In this document: piece after piece, positions 1-12,745 of the stretch
Layout: every line of letters starts with the position of its first letter
Position numbering within the stretch: position 1 is the first letter of the stretch
Assembly: GCA_963924555.1 (NCBI GenBank)
Contig: OZ004581.1
Location: 1,984,001-2,048,000, forward strand
Source of the DNA: Crambe crambe
Lineage: Eukaryota > Porifera > Demospongiae > Poecilosclerida > Crambeidae
Direction of reading: 5' to 3'
Length of the DNA: 64,000 nucleotides
Made by a program: the position numbers and the translations under genes
The notes under the pieces: generated by a model
Database searches by the model: none
What the model was told of the DNA's origin: nothing
Seen by the model: the letters and a program-made list of their open reading frames with translations, nothing else

Positions 1-594
1 GAAAAGTCGCCTGCAAGGAGACTACGCAAAGAAAGCCTATTCATGGTCACAGCTGAGAGAAAAACGCCTGAAAGAAAGATCTATGCTAGTCACAGGTCAC
101 CGAGAAAGAAGAGATGACCTTGAAAAAGATCCCTTGTCAGGTAAGGTAAGCTGAGATAATAATATTATAATTAATATTCATAGCTTGCACCGCACAATTG
201 CATTAGCTAGCTATAATAATGGTTAACCCAGTTTATTTACATATTTGCAGGCAAGCAAACCTTAAAATACATAGTAGCTAGCTAAGTACATGCATGGCTT
301 AGCTATTATAGCCCTTTATATTTGTATAGCTAGTGATGATAATTATCATTTCTCCATTACAAAATGCAGCAGTTGCAACACCTCCAGCAAGGAGATGAGA
401 GAGACTTGTGCAGCTTGCAGCGTGCTGTGCCTGAGAACTGGGATGAGGAAAAGAGAAGGGGAGATTTGGAAGTAGGGAAAACATTTGTTGACAGCGTCCA
501 AGTATTTACCTGCTGCAGTTCTTCGAACTATTCTGTTCATCTAGATGCAGACTATGATGTTATAGTGCTCCCAAATACAAAATACAGTCATTGA
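1..594 (+). pseudogene. gene X copy 1 (cut off at window start, exon 3 frame broken)
   Basis: Bases 1-140 match exon 2 of gene X from KSRL onward (AYSWSQL present; donor GTAAGG at 141) and 370-594 match exon 3, ending VLPNTKYSH and TGA. Compared with copy 2, eight bases are missing just after the exon 3 acceptor (copy 2 reads GATTAAGG there), so normal splicing gives a frameshift; exon 3 itself is otherwise open. The intron keeps a single, non-palindromic version of the sequence that has become a 62-base palindrome in copy 2. Exon 1 lies outside the window. Confidence 0.75.
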
Positions 595-881
595 TTTCTC
601 TTTCATTAAATTCTTATTTACTGATGTGTCATTTTTTTTTGTTTGTCCACCAATTATGATCCAAGGGTACGTATTGGTGGTATTTGGAAGACAGCCAAAG
701 GACTGGGAGTTATTAAACAGACTAGTGTATTAATATTTAGAGAGTGCAGAAGGGAAATTGATTAGTGTATAAAGTCAGCCTTCACTGGTGAATCATCATC
801 CCCTGGAGGCCTGATGATGCAATACATCCTGCTAGCCAGCTATCTTATACGTACAATGGTGACTTTTCACTGTTCTTGCAG

Positions 882-986
882 AATGCTCTCATGGATGCGG
901 AAATGAATTCAGCTTTCCAGATGATACCCCTTGTAACCAGAAAAAAATCTAAAATGACTGCTACACATGATCATACTGAAAGCTAG
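882..986 (+). other. possible stray 3' exon
   Basis: After TGTTCTTGCAG the frame reads NALMDAEMNSAFQMIPLVTR then KKSKMTATHDHTES and TAG. Length and a good acceptor allow a terminal exon, perhaps read from gene X copy 1, but no counterpart was seen beside copies 2 or 3. No family recognised. Confidence 0.2.
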
Positions 987-1504
987 CCAATTTTGATCCT
1001 TCTATCCTTTACCAATTCTTGTACGTACAGTGGTAAATTCTTGAGTGTGGGTTGTATCATTATGGTAAATTCTTGAGTGGCCGGTATCATTGTGGTATAT
1101 AATCACTTCAGGATTCATTACCTTTTTTATTATGTTGTATAAAGATATGCTGAAAACAGTGGGTTGAAAGAAGGAATATGGAACTGTGACTCCAGGTTTC
1201 ACTACCTTTTATTATATGCTAACAGGAATTAAGTTATTGACAAGTCACACATATTTAGCCTCAATGGAAAATGGATGGCTTCTAGGCATTTCCCATTGTG
1301 GCTGTAGTTTGCCTGCTAAAAGGGGTTTCAATGATTGTTGGTAACGATATCAGTGTGAACTTTGATTTAGTACTGATCCATGTTATTCGTGACACATGCC
1401 CTTTCTAATCACCAATACTCATTGGTCTGAATTTGGTGTAGTTAATGATTAATAATTGAATGTTCTAGTTTATTAATAAAGAAATTAACTAAGAAATAAT
1501 TATT

Positions 1505-2010
1505 TATAAACTGTATACGGATGAAAATTGAACTGGCTGAACTTTACTAGTTGAGCTGCTGGAAACTAAATCTGATGCACTGGAACCAGAATATGGAGGA
1601 GCAGCTGGACCTAGAATGGGACCCATGATAGACCCCGGTACCGGAATATCTGACTTGAACCTTGATTAACAACAGAGACGTGACTTGGAATGGAGCCATG
1701 GGGTGAAATATGTTGGGGTGGACTGGAATCAGGACTGCTGGATTCATTAAACTGGTTTTGGGATCCAGGAATGGGACTAGTTCTTTGGGTGGGGTTTGAG
1801 CGAGGGTTATGAGGGGAGGGAGGGTGATGGGGAAGGAGGGGTCTGCTTCGGAGGAGGAGGACAGAGAAGGAATGCGGACCATAGAGAAATTGGACATTCC
1901 TCTACTTGATCTGTTCCGACATCCTTGGTTCTTGAAGGCAATGCTTCTCGTGGTGACAGCAACTGTGTAGGTGACTTTTCATGTGAAAATAATTCCGACA
2001 GGAAATTTGG
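1505..2010 (-). pseudogene. GBF1 pseudogene piece: E17-like fused to part of E16-like
   Basis: Close copy of 20688-21064 joined directly to a copy of about 21780-21900. The intron, the NUMT and about 190 bases of E16 are missing at the join, near 1885-1890. The E17 part has lost a T in the ...TLAQ run (near 1797), which shifts the frame, and the acceptor ATAG has become ATGG. At about 2010 the match jumps to sequence next to E13, so E14 and E15 are deleted. Confidence 0.88.
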
Positions 2011-2078
2011 AGTGTCATATTACTTACTAGCACATATAAACTGGCTTGACAGGTTTTTGTAGGCATGTATGTATGTAC

Positions 2079-2209
2079 CTGAGTGAAGCAAGCATGCCAG
2101 TCTTCTCCGGTGAGGTTGTGGAGGTCATGTGACAACAAGGCTCGTTGGAGATTCGTGATGGATGTCTGTCTCACAGAGCGACGACTATCACAACACATAC
2201 GTGCCATAC
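2079..2209 (-). pseudogene. GBF1 pseudogene piece: E13 copy
   Basis: 131 bases, same length as E13, with the AG acceptor and GT donor kept and the frame open: MARMCCDSRRSVRQTSITNL then QRALLSHDLHNL. Only a few bases differ from E13. It is stranded among broken exon copies, so it is read as a remnant. Confidence 0.9.
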
Positions 2210-2802
2210 CTGTAGTAAAAATAAAAAAAACAAAAAATATATAAATAAATAAATAAATAAATAAAATAATTAATTAATTATTTATGACACTTTTTTGATT
2301 TGTACTTTTGAAGGCAGTGCATTGTTAAAGAGAGTTAAGCACTACAAGTATGGGAACTTCATAGTGTTTGAGCTGAATGGGATATATTAAAAGATGGGAT
2401 GGTAATCAATGTAGGATGAAATATCACCCAGAGTCATGCACTCACAATCCCATCTCTTCAGCTTGCATATCAAAAACTATGTAATCCCTAGAGTGGCTTG
2501 GAGGGGAATCACTTTTATATTAGAGTACAGTGGCTCTATGCATATCAAATATTCATAATTACAATGCTATGAATATCATCATCACACAATGGGATAAGTT
2601 GCGTGGGTTTTCTTAACAATTAATGCTTTCATGACATCATTATTTCTCCACAGTTGCTATAGTGATTAATGACTAGAGGAAGTACTCGATTATCAACACA
2701 TCCTGCCATGTGCCAGCTCATCTTCTCCATCCCATCTTCTGACTCTGAAGTAATGTTGATTGGATTCATAGACTACGTATTAAATGAAAGATTCAGCATG
2801 GC

Positions 2803-3002
2803 CAGTGGTGGATCCAGAAAGGGGGGGCACATAGATGCAGGCTTATCCACGCTCTTGCATGCGGAAAAAATTTTAACCCGGCTTTGGCTAATCACACCCT
2901 TTTTAGTAGGGAAACTGCACCCACCTGATGATTAGCCAGTCTGCAGCTAACTTGCAAACTGTCATGCACCACTGTAATTCTTATAAGTGGCCACACCAAA
3001 AG

Positions 3003-3040
<38 letters not shown>

Positions 3041-3075
3041 TATGCCTGAAATGCCCACTCCTAGATCCACCACTG
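2803..3075. mobile_element. hAT-like MITE, 273 bp, with 5-base target duplication
   Basis: Ends CAGTGGTGGATCCAG and CTAGATCCACCACTG are inverted repeats; ATGGC flanks both sides. Carries a run of 35 G (3004-3038). Absent at the matching place in the second block (about 26440), so it inserted after the duplication. Same family as 8688-9000. Confidence 0.8.
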
Positions 3076-3903
3076 ATGGCTATGGAGACTACAGTGAAAT
3101 CTACTACTGAATAGCTGCAATAATAGGGGATGGCCTGATAGAGAGGTGGTCTTTATTACAAGGTGGCGTGATTGGCCCATATATTAACTCACTACTAGGA
3201 TGTTCCTCTAATTGGATATGATTAGAAAGGTCCTTATTGAGAGAGTGCAATGTGTGGGATGACAATTACCATGGCATTTGAATCTTGTCTTGACAATAAT
3301 TGCCTGACCAGTAATACCATGGATACGGAATAGAATGCAAGCCTCAGAACACTGTTTATTAAGCCAAAAAGGTTCTGATTGAGAGATTTTGTGTATAAGA
3401 TGTTAATTGTCATGGCATCTGTCCAATTGATGGGGTGATATTGTACTTTGCTCTGCATCATTACGACTACTGTAAAATTCTCCCGAGCTGATTTGATTAA
3501 ATGCAAGCCTTAGCTAGAATTGCCAATTAGGGGACTCAGATATGTGCAGATCTATATAACAAAGTCCCTACGATTCTATTTTAAAACTTCTGGTAAATTT
3601 CATCAAGTAATGCAGTAGGCCAGTAGAGGGAGACAGTCTTATGGAGACACTATACATGCTCTAACTCTACCTCTAAGCTCAATATAAACTAACACACTGG
3701 ATAGTCATCTGGTTTTTGCATTTCAGTGATCAGGGAGTCCACATTGAGGGGCTCCACTATCAGAGAGCCCACATTGAGGGGTTCCACTGTATTAGTAATC
3801 AGAGAGGGGTTCCACTGAACAGTATTTGTAATCAGAGAGCCCACATTATTATTATACTGAATCAGATGCTAAATCTTTACCCATGATTTTGAACCCTGCC
3901 TAC

Positions 3904-4313
3904 CTTGTAGGAGATGACACCAAGCCATCTTCCACATCAGTCCACCACCAATACCATTCTCCACTCCCCCAGGACACGCTTCTTCAGTCATGTCTGCAAC
4001 AGGACAATAACTCCCACCTTGTCCTGATACGCCATCCGAACCTTTATTGTCCTGATTACCTCTATCATCAGTAGTACGTATTTGTCCTGTTCTTTAACTG
4101 ATTGAGAGAAAAAAATATATCCGACTTTAGAGTATAGAGCATCTAGCAAATCCAATAGCTAGTTGAAGTGAAGAGGAGACATACGTACGTAGTGCTGGCT
4201 ACTTCTATCATGTGACGTATGCATGCATGTCATGCATATGCTGAAGTTTGCTGGGGTTATCAGATGGTCACTGTGAACTATGAAGACAGGCACTCACATG
4301 CTTTCAAGTATGT
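3904..4313 (-). pseudogene. GBF1 pseudogene piece: E12 copy
   Basis: Aligns with 27709-28123 over its whole length. The first codons TYLKACECLSS run into a stop because one base is missing where E12 reads CLSFIVR, and further small indels follow. Its upstream C/T-rich tract is also copied as the purine-rich block 4320-4430. Confidence 0.88.
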
Positions 4314-6699
4314 CTGCAAGGAGGGAGGTAGGGGGAGGCGGAAGAGAGGGGGGAGGAGAAGGAGGAGGAGGAGGAGAGGGAGAGGGAAAAATGGAGAGGG
4401 AAGGGGAGAAAGGAGATAGGGGAAGGAGAGAGTGAATACGTATATAGGAGGGAGACAATGCAACCACATACCCACGATTTATTTAACCAGAAAGAAGACT
4501 CTTTCCTTGCTGACAATAAATCACAGGCACTCACAACTCCTTTGACGAGGGTTTGGGGACTTCTAGATTCTGTACCAGTTCAAATCCAATACAGGATAAG
4601 CCCGAGTCTAGATATTGATTAATAGGGGAGAGCTCATCAGCTACTAAATATGGACTACATCAAAGGATCGAGTGATATCACTATATCAAAGAAAAGGAAC
4701 CAACAGTCGACCATCAAATAAAATAATGACAGATGGACCACATCAAAGGATCAAGTGATATCACAGAATGGAACAGTGATAGTCACACACTTAAGACTGC
4801 AATTATGAGATCTGTACCTGATCTACTTTTATGGTTCAATTAGTAATACACTACCTCCCATAATAGAGTTTTGCTGATTAATCTGCTTACTCAGTTGCCA
4901 CTATGTAGCCTGATACAACGGTCAAATATGGACTTTGAAGTTAATTATCTGCTGGAACAAGAGATCTAATTATTCCAACTTGAAAGGGCAGATGCATACA
5001 CCTAATAATAGGCCGGGAGATTTTTAACCCTCAGCACATGCGCAAATTAAGGCTTTATAAAGCAAGATTTGCAGCCTGTACTATATCTTTAATACTGTGC
5101 ACACACACACTCATCTACAGGTGAGCTCTGTGTCTGTGGTGGAGAGTAATAATGAAACTCATAGCTATAGCTAGAGTGTTTAGACTATTATCTACTTCTA
5201 CAGTACTAGTCTAGTGCAAGGTTTTATAGCCATTAGCTAGCTAGCTAGCTGCCACATGTCTTATCTTTTATCTGTACAATGATGAATCATTAGGCCATCT
5301 CCAAGCCATACACATGCAGGCACTGATGATTGGTGGGGGATTCAAAATGAGAATAGTGGAGACTCAGTGTATGCTTCTTGTCAACTAAACAGACAGACAC
5401 TGCTCGCTCAATGATATGGAATGTACGTACATGCCAATTAATTTTATAGATGATTCAAAAATGAAAATGTAGACTGTTGTACTCAATACCTCCTGTTCAT
5501 CAGTGATACTATAAATCTTATATTAGATTAATAGCTCTGTAGCTCTCTATAACAGCAGACATTGTGCCTTATGTGTGAGCTGAGGGTTAGTACTTTAGTG
5601 CTTTTCACTTCCATGGTGTTAGTTATGCAAGTCTATAGCTTTTAACTGCTGCAAGATGCCGGAACCTCCCAACTAGTACGTATGTACGTAAATGGATACC
5701 TTCTAACTGCTTTTCAGTGAAAACATTTACACTGCTGTACTGATTGAGGGGTTTCCCCCATAAAGGTATTTGTATTATCTACATGGACACTAATCTGGCA
5801 CTAATAAGCAATCATAATTATCGTACTATCACACTTATCCACTTAATTGTAGTCTCAATTAGAACGTGTATCTAATTGACCTATTTTTTTTTTCCAGGTA
5901 CATAGCTACGTATATACCAGTGTGCCCCACTTACACTGCTTGCCCCTGTGATAATCACTTTTGGTTTGGGACCTCTTTTGTGAACATTTCAATAATGGTT
6001 AGGGACTATTCTGAATAAACAATCAGGTTGACTAAATGTAAATAATATTAGTTTTAGAGCCACAGCAGACATGATAGCTAGCTAACACAATGATATCTTA
6101 TATTTTGAGCAAGAGCAGAGGTAATTGTCCATGTAATGAGGTTCAATTGGAAGTTGTGATGTCTAATTGAACTCATGACACTAATCAAGACTATTTGGAT
6201 GCTATTCTTTATATTCTCGGCAGTAGTAACTAGTGGGGTGTTTCTTATAGATAATCCCCTCTATGTCTTAGATTTCAAATTCCTCGTTTAAACTCACTTC
6301 ACAAATCATTACCTTCTCAAATATTTACAAAGTTGACAGATCTAATGTCCTGAATCAAAACAAGAGATATCATCGCTTGAACAAAAAAATTTGAACTGCA
6401 TACGGTCCTGGTCCTTGAATTACAATGAACTTTGTCCTATTATAACACTAAAATAAACAAAATATTGCAGATTCATGACTCTAGCGATACCAGGAATAAC
6501 CACCCAGCCAAACTATGTGAACCCTCTGCCTAATATAGCAAGCATGTCAAGGCTCCTCCAACAAAGACATTCAATAATTCAAAAAACCACTTTAATTAAA
6601 TATCGAGTGGGAGTTATCCTGAGTTATCCGAGTAGCGCTGGGAAGAATTTAAACTTCTTGTAATTTTGTGTCAACTGGGGGAATGATCAAAACAATGAC

Positions 6700-7150
6700 C
6701 TTTCATTTATGTTTACATTTCAATTAGCAATAGTTACTCAATATACTTCTAAGGAAAAATAAACAGCATGATATCAGAATCAGTACTTTAGTTGCTATGG
6801 GTATTGGGTTTTTGTTGGTACATTGTATAGCCAAAACAGTTGCTAAGGGTTTTTGTTGGTACACTGCAGGTTGGTTCAATACGTAACCTTAGAAATGAAC
6901 AAAGTGTGATGATTTCGTAGAATCAGCTTAAAAGCAAGGCCCGATGATTTCATAATTTCTACTACTCCAGACATGTGACTGAAGTGCTGGCTTAGTGGGG
7001 GGTGTTTTATGGACTCTAATTATGGAGACAGAATGACCTCATCTAAACAATGAAGACTGCATTCCTAAGACGATCATAAGAGTATCACCATAGCAAGTAT
7101 ACATTCAGGAATGTAATGAAATTTTTTTTACTTCATAGCCAAAATACGCT
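6700..7150. repeat. duplicated block A2, counterpart of about 33160-33690
   Basis: Shares the repeated TTGCTAAGGGTTTTTGTTG unit, the sequence after it, and AACAGAATGACCTCATC. The stretch equal to 31190-33160, including E11, is missing between A1 and A2. Confidence 0.8.
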
Positions 7151-7224
7151 ATCCCTAGGGCACATATAAGTGGACTTTTATGGATACAACTCTTAATTGT
7201 AATAGCTCCCCATAACCACTCTAT

Positions 7225-7850
7225 TGTAGAGTGGTGTTATTATTCCATTACAGAATGATTATGTGGAAGTCTCTATTATTCCATTACAGAGTGGTTATCT
7301 ATTATTCCATTACAGAGTGGTTATGGGGAAGTCTCTATTATTCCATTACAGAGTGATTATGTGGAAGTCTCTATTATTCCATTACAGAGTGATTATCTAT
7401 TATTCCATTACAGAGTGGTTATGGGGAAGTCTCTATTATTCCATTACAGAGTGGTTATGGGGAAGTCTCTATTATTCCATTACAGAGTGGTTACGGGGAA
7501 GTCTCTATTATTCCATTACAGAGTGGTTATGGGGAAGTCTCTATTATTCCATTACAGAGTGGTCATGGGGAAGTCTCTATTATTCCATTACAGAGTGGTT
7601 ATGGGGAAGTCTCTATTATTCCATTACAGAGTGGTTATGTGGAAGTCTCTATTATTCCATTACAGAGTGGTTATGTGGAAGTCTCTATTATTCCATTACA
7701 GAGTGGTTATGGGGAAGTCTCTATTATTCCATTACAGAGTGATTATGTGGAAGTCTCTATTTTTCCATTACAGAGTGATTATGTGGAAGTCTCTATTATT
7801 CCATTACAGAGTGATTATGTGGAAGTCTCTATTATTCTGTTATGTGGAAA
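7225..7850. repeat. 36-base minisatellite, about 17 units
   Basis: Unit TCTCTATTATTCCATTACAG plus AGTGGTTATGGGGAAG. The period is a multiple of three, so several frames stay open (EVSIIPLQSGYG repeats), which makes false ORFs of up to 176 codons. Confidence 0.93.
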
Positions 7851-8009
7851 TTTCATTGCAGAGTGGCCATGTATGTAGCAAACTCTATTGAGTGGCTACG
7901 TATGTGGAAGTTTGTTATGGGGAAGTATCTATTGAGTAGTTATGTCATGTATCAGCTAGCATGCACATAGTACATACTTGGATACAAAATTTGTGTCTGA
8001 TCGATCTGC

Positions 8010-9195
8010 TAACAGTATAATACGGACTCCTCTGCATATTATGAATTTACCACCTCTAGCAGGCGAGCTCTAAGTAAACAGTGGTACTGACATAATCCCC
8101 CAAACCAAAGCAGCCATTAACTTACCGGTAATTTATACCACTTTGTAAATACTGCTACTCATTATGCATAATTATGGAAAGTTATGGTTTGTTTTCATGG
8201 GTCATATGCGGACTCCTTTGTCTTATAACACCTCTAGCAGGTAAACAAAGTTATGGTTTGCAGTGGAGTAGGAAATTTATTTGGGGGGGGAGGAACAATC
8301 ATAGTAATTATAATAGCTAAGAAATCTCCAAAGTAATCACTCCTGTGGCTGAGCGACTGGTCAGGTTAGTCAGGTTTCAACCTGACCACTTTTTCACTTC
8401 ATTTTTTTTTTCCAATCAATATTATTGTCTATTTACGTAGGCCATTGTGGCATACAATTTTACCTTGTGGTTTTTAATTAACATCTATTCTGACCACTTC
8501 ATATTAACATAAAAGGGTGTGGTTAGGCAAAAGTGGGCATGGTTAGGAAAAAATTTTTCCCAAGTGTGCAGATATTTTCCCATGCAAACAACCTGACCAC
8601 TTCATTTTCATGGGTCATATGCAGACTCCTTTGTGTTATAACACCTCTAGCAGGTAAACGAAGTTATGGTTTGTTTTCATGGGTCATCAGTGGCGGATTT
8701 AGAGTGATTTCTGTGGTTTCCATTGAAACCCCCTTTGCTCCGCGCTAGCGCGCACGATAGGTGGCCGGCCAGTCTATAGCGCGCGCTAATTTTTAATATC
8801 CACCTGTCAGTACAGTACTGAGCATGCTCAGAGTCTTTTCAAAGAGCCTTCAATTCAGTCATCCAGAAACGGCTAGCTAGCTGAAGCATACCATCTTCAT
8901 CACTCGTGTTACGGGAAAGCAGGCGTGGTCAGACAAAATTTTTCTGCACTTGCGCGTGGATAGTTGAAACTCCCTTTTAATTTTTCTAGATCCGCCACTG
9001 GTCATGAGTGGATGAGTAGCATATGACCCATGAAAATAAATCTGGCATACATAATGATACAAAGTAGAAGATTGAGATTATAGCTAAATTCCCAGAAATT
9101 CCAGAATAGAGTTTACTTAAAGCACCTGCTAGAGGTGGTAAATACCCGGACACAGTAATATGCAGAGGAGTCTGCATGTTGCAGTCCTTATACGT
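8010..9195. mobile_element. foldback element with tandem interior, interrupted by a MITE
   Basis: Left end (8020-8090, GACTCCTCTGCATATTA and CCACCTCTAGCAGG) recurs inverted at 9112-9185. Inside, a unit with GTTTTCATGGGTCATATG and GACTCCTTTG is repeated about three times. The unit at the third repeat is split by the MITE at 8688-9000. Confidence 0.65.
8688..9000. mobile_element. hAT-like MITE, 313 bp, with GTCAT target duplication
   Basis: Inverted ends CAGTGGCGGATTTAG and CTAGATCCGCCACTG, flanked by GTCAT at 8683-8687 and 9001-9005. Interior has GC-rich GCGCTAGCGCGC and GCGCGCGC patches. Nested inside the larger foldback 8010-9195. Confidence 0.85.
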
Positions 9196-9876
9196 AGCGT
9201 TTTAGCATCAGGCTATAAACTGATTAATTTTATAGCCATGGATATGAAACAAAGACAATCATAATAATCAGATTTAGCTATAAGCCTTGCATACACATGT
9301 ATTGTACGTAATACAATACATACATGTAATACAATACATATATGTCATGTTTTGACAGCTGTTGCATGAAGATTAAGTGGGTAATCGTTGAAAGAGAAGT
9401 AGCAACAAACTCAAGATCATGCCTGAGTTAATGGGTAAGTCGATAAAATTAATGACCCAAGTTCTTGAATGGCCCACAATGAATATAAGTACTAGCCAAC
9501 TATTAGCTATACATGTGGTTCAAGTCAAAGTGATGCATGTTCACATTTTACAGGTGTAGGACTGGAGGATCAGTTTGTGTCACTATAGATGCTGTTTGGT
9601 GTACTGCCAAATGAGAATGGAGGCACTGACGTGAACGTTGAGGGTTATTCCAAATTATTGGAAGCAGATCTAGCTAATAATGCAAGAGCTTCATGAGGTA
9701 GTGATGTTAAGCCATATAAATGCTCATGGAGTCCTTACTAGTATAGTCTTGGTTAGAAATGTTTGCATAATGTTTTGGAGTTCCCAGCAGGAATTTCTAC
9801 ATTGCTGGGATGGTTGATAACAGTGCAAATGCAATAAGAATCACATAACCTTCTGAGACCATGTACAGGGGAGGAG

Positions 9877-9879
<3 letters not shown>

Positions 9880-9938
<59 letters not shown>
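9880..9938. repeat. (GA)n tract
   Basis: About 59 bases of pure GA. Other isolated tracts: 11477-11560, 46976-47052 and 50430-50545. None of these four touches a recognised exon. Confidence 0.97.
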
Positions 9939-9941
<3 letters not shown>

Positions 9942-9999
9942 TGGAATGATTGGAAATAGGCACAACAGACGAAATGGATTAAAACCCAAAGTCTTTGCT

Positions 10000-10625
10000 A
10001 TCTTGATGGATTTCTTTGCCAGTGGGTTGCCAGTGGGTTGCCCGTGGTTACTGAAGAACATTGACCTTATGTACATGTAGGGAGGACTTTGACCTTTATT
10101 ATACCTGGCACATTTTGCATGCATACAGGGAGGACTTTGACCTCACATTTGCATGCATGCATGCATGTAGAGTATGGATAACCATGTATTGTTCTGTAAC
10201 TAATTGTAGGTTGCCGAGAAAGGCTGCTTTGATTAAAAGGGGACATGTGTCAGTGTTGACTTTATTCCAGAAAGTAACATTCACTTTAGAAGAAATTTCA
10301 TAAAACCCAGAGGACTTTGATCTTGACCTGGCACATATAGGGAAGATTTTGACCTTTACCTGGCACATTTGCATGCATACATATAGGGAGGACTTTGACC
10401 TTTACCTGGCACATTTGCATGCATATAGGGAGGATTTTGACCTTCACCCGGCACATTTGCATGTAGGGAGGACTTTGACCTTTACCTGGCACATATAGGG
10501 AGGATTTTGACCTTTACCTGGCACATTTGCATGCATATAGGGAGGACTTTGACCTTTACCTGGCACATTTGCAGGCATATAGGGAGGATTTTCACTTTTA
10601 TCTGGCACATTTGCATGCAAGTAGG
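10000..10625. repeat. duplicated block A3 with 42-base minisatellite, counterpart of 34165-34470
   Basis: Begins with the shared GTCTTTGCTATCTTGATGGA and continues as tandem units of about 42 bases carrying GGGAGGACTTTGACC and CTGGCACATTTGCATG. About ten units here, about four in the counterpart near GBF1 E10. Confidence 0.85.
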
Positions 10626-10739
10626 GAGAAGGGAAGCATTATCGTGTATTTTCATCCAATACGCATCACAGCCAACATAACATCAACACTATTAATACTA
10701 TTAATACAATTGCTTTGTGCTGTGCTGAGGTATACGTGA

Positions 10740-11430
10740 TTCTTACACTGAATTTTAATATTCAATTTCTTACCTACATAATATTACACAATGCCAGCAC
10801 CAACATTCCCATGACCCCAGAAGCACCAAAATTCTCATGACCCCAGAAGCACCAACATTTCCATGAACAAAATAGACCCCAGAAGCACCAACATTCCCAC
10901 AATATACATTCCCACAATATATCTCTATTTGTTACATGCAAGAGTACAATATGTACTAGCTATATCAACCCTTGGACAAATATTCCCCTGTGACCCCAAA
11001 GAGGCGAGAAGAAAATAAATATTAGCATCTGTGGTAGCACACAATGTTGTTATGTTGCATGTGCATCAAGGGCAGTTAGGAGGTCAACTTATGTAATCCT
11101 CAATAATTATGCTACCTATGTATCCAGGAGACAACTAATCAATCCTGCTCAAATATTTACTATACTGGTGGTGGTGTCCACAAGACAACACAGGACTCAT
11201 AGATTATGCAATATCCATACAATCAAAGTCTAGGATTAATAATCTATTATCAGTAGCAGGCAAACATCATTTATAAATTCAGACTAAGCTATTCAAAGTT
11301 TGAATTTATAATCATCAATTGTGAACTGTATTTCGTATAGCTAGCTATCAACCTTAAATACAAATTTACGTACGTAATTCGGCTGAGACTAAACAGAGAA
11401 GGATTGTAAACAGAGAGACATGCTAGGGGA
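10740..11430. repeat. duplicated block A4, counterpart of 55360-55690 and 57290-57360
   Basis: Shared GGAGACTAATCAATCCTGCT-type sequence, AATATTTACTAT and GACTCATAGATTATGCAAT show that the first 16 kb also contains intron sequence from near E6. Everything between E10 and E6 is absent from the copy. 10785-10915 holds short repeats of AGCACCAACATTCCCATGAC. Confidence 0.75.
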
Positions 11431-11473
11431 AAATGGGTGCATACTCTGGGATTGACTGCCTTTAGAATCATAT

Positions 11474-11562
<89 letters not shown>

Positions 11563-12262
11563 CAATAATATTACACTGAGTGGATCAAATCATGGGATCA
11601 GATTTCCATGAACTACTTCACAAATAATTGTAAAAGTGTCCTGATCATAGCTAGAGGAGTCAGGAATTAACTGCTTTCAAATTAAATGAATGTGAGAGGA
11701 CTCGGGAATTTTAACTGCATTCAGATTAAAGGTTTGGAGTGAACGTGTCCTGATCATAGAGGACTCAGAAATCTAGATCCTAAAATAATATTTCCACTGA
11801 CCCTCAGACAGGAGAAAGGATACGTAGCTAGGTACTGTGCTCAACTGAGTTAATTAACCCTCTGGCCTCAGGTAGGGAAGAAGCTACATGCAACAACAAC
11901 CACATGTGCTCAATTAGTATGTTGTCACAACATGTGCTCAATTCATCCATGTTGTGACTGAGTTGTGCAGAAAGGGAAATATTTCACCCTCAGACACAGG
12001 GTTTTGCAGAATCTTTGCCTTATGTATAGGTTAGATCACGACAGTGAGTGACTACAAGGTCTACAATAGATACCGAGGGGGAGCCAAGGTGTCTATTGTA
12101 AACAGAGTAGTTGCTCACTCACATAGATACCTGACCACTTGCAGGCCGGACAAGGACCTCAGAAAATGCCAAATGGGGGAAAGAATATGCGCTGCATGTG
12201 CTCAATTAGTATATTATTATGGCTGAGTCAAGCAAACCATATGCAGGGGAAGGCTATACAAC

Positions 12263-12491
12263 ATAGTTGCCAACCTTCCAAAATCAAAAGGAGGGGACAT
12301 AATCCATGATAAAGTGGGATTTATTGAAAAGAATAGGGGAAATTGGCCTAAAAGGACAAAATAACCAAATTTAGTGCACTATTTTAGGTCTTGTTAGAGG
12401 GACAACAATAGAAATGCTGATATTTTTTTTGGAGGGACAGGCTCTACAAAAGAGGGACTGTCCCTCCAAAATAGGGACGGTTGACAACTAT
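12263..12491. mobile_element. short MITE with ATAGTTGYCAACC ends
   Basis: About 229 bases; inverted ends ATAGTTGCCAACC and GGTTGACAACTAT, then sub-terminal GGAGGGGAC and GTCCCTCC patches. No clear target duplication. Confidence 0.6.
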
Positions 12492-12544
12492 GATATTACA
12501 ACCAAATGTGCTCATTGAAGGGAGGCAAAGGTTAAGCATTCAAA

Positions 12545-12745
12545 AATTAAGGGGGGTGGGGGGGAGGGGGCAAATGCCCCTCCCTGCTCCCAAGTATTTT
12601 CTTTGTTTCCATACAACGGGATATTTTTCCCAGGAACTGGGTGGCCAGAGGAGATCAAATGCCCCTCCCTGCTCCCAAGTGTTTTCTTTGTTTCCATACA
12701 ATGGGATATTTTCCCCAGGAACTGGGTGGCCAGAGGAGATCGGAC
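12545..12745. repeat. two tandem copies of an 84-base unit
   Basis: Each has CAAATGCCCCTCCCTGCTCC and GGAACTGGGTGGCCAGAGGA. Confidence 0.8.

Larger units (their letters stand above)
1..6640. repeat. duplicated block A1, counterpart of about 16556-31190
   Basis: Colinear with the X-GBF1 3' region: 1-594 with 16559-17215, 1150-1560 with 19750-20740, 1505-2010 with 20688-21900, 2010-2800 with 25560-26440, 3100-4600 with 26460-28380, 4600-6640 with 28400-31190. Same order and orientation, with large deletions in the first copy and separate insertions in each. Stretches without exons here (594-1500, 2210-3900, 4430-6640) are decayed GBF1 intron sequence. Confidence 0.88.

Noticed and set aside
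4560-4610. GTTCAAATCC, like a tRNA B box (also at 28373)
   Set aside because: No A box or cloverleaf around it; it is the same decayed intron sequence twice.
7263-7891. Overlapping frames of 159 and 176 codons with a 12-residue repeat
   Set aside because: Product of a 36-base minisatellite in decayed intron sequence; no splice or family support.
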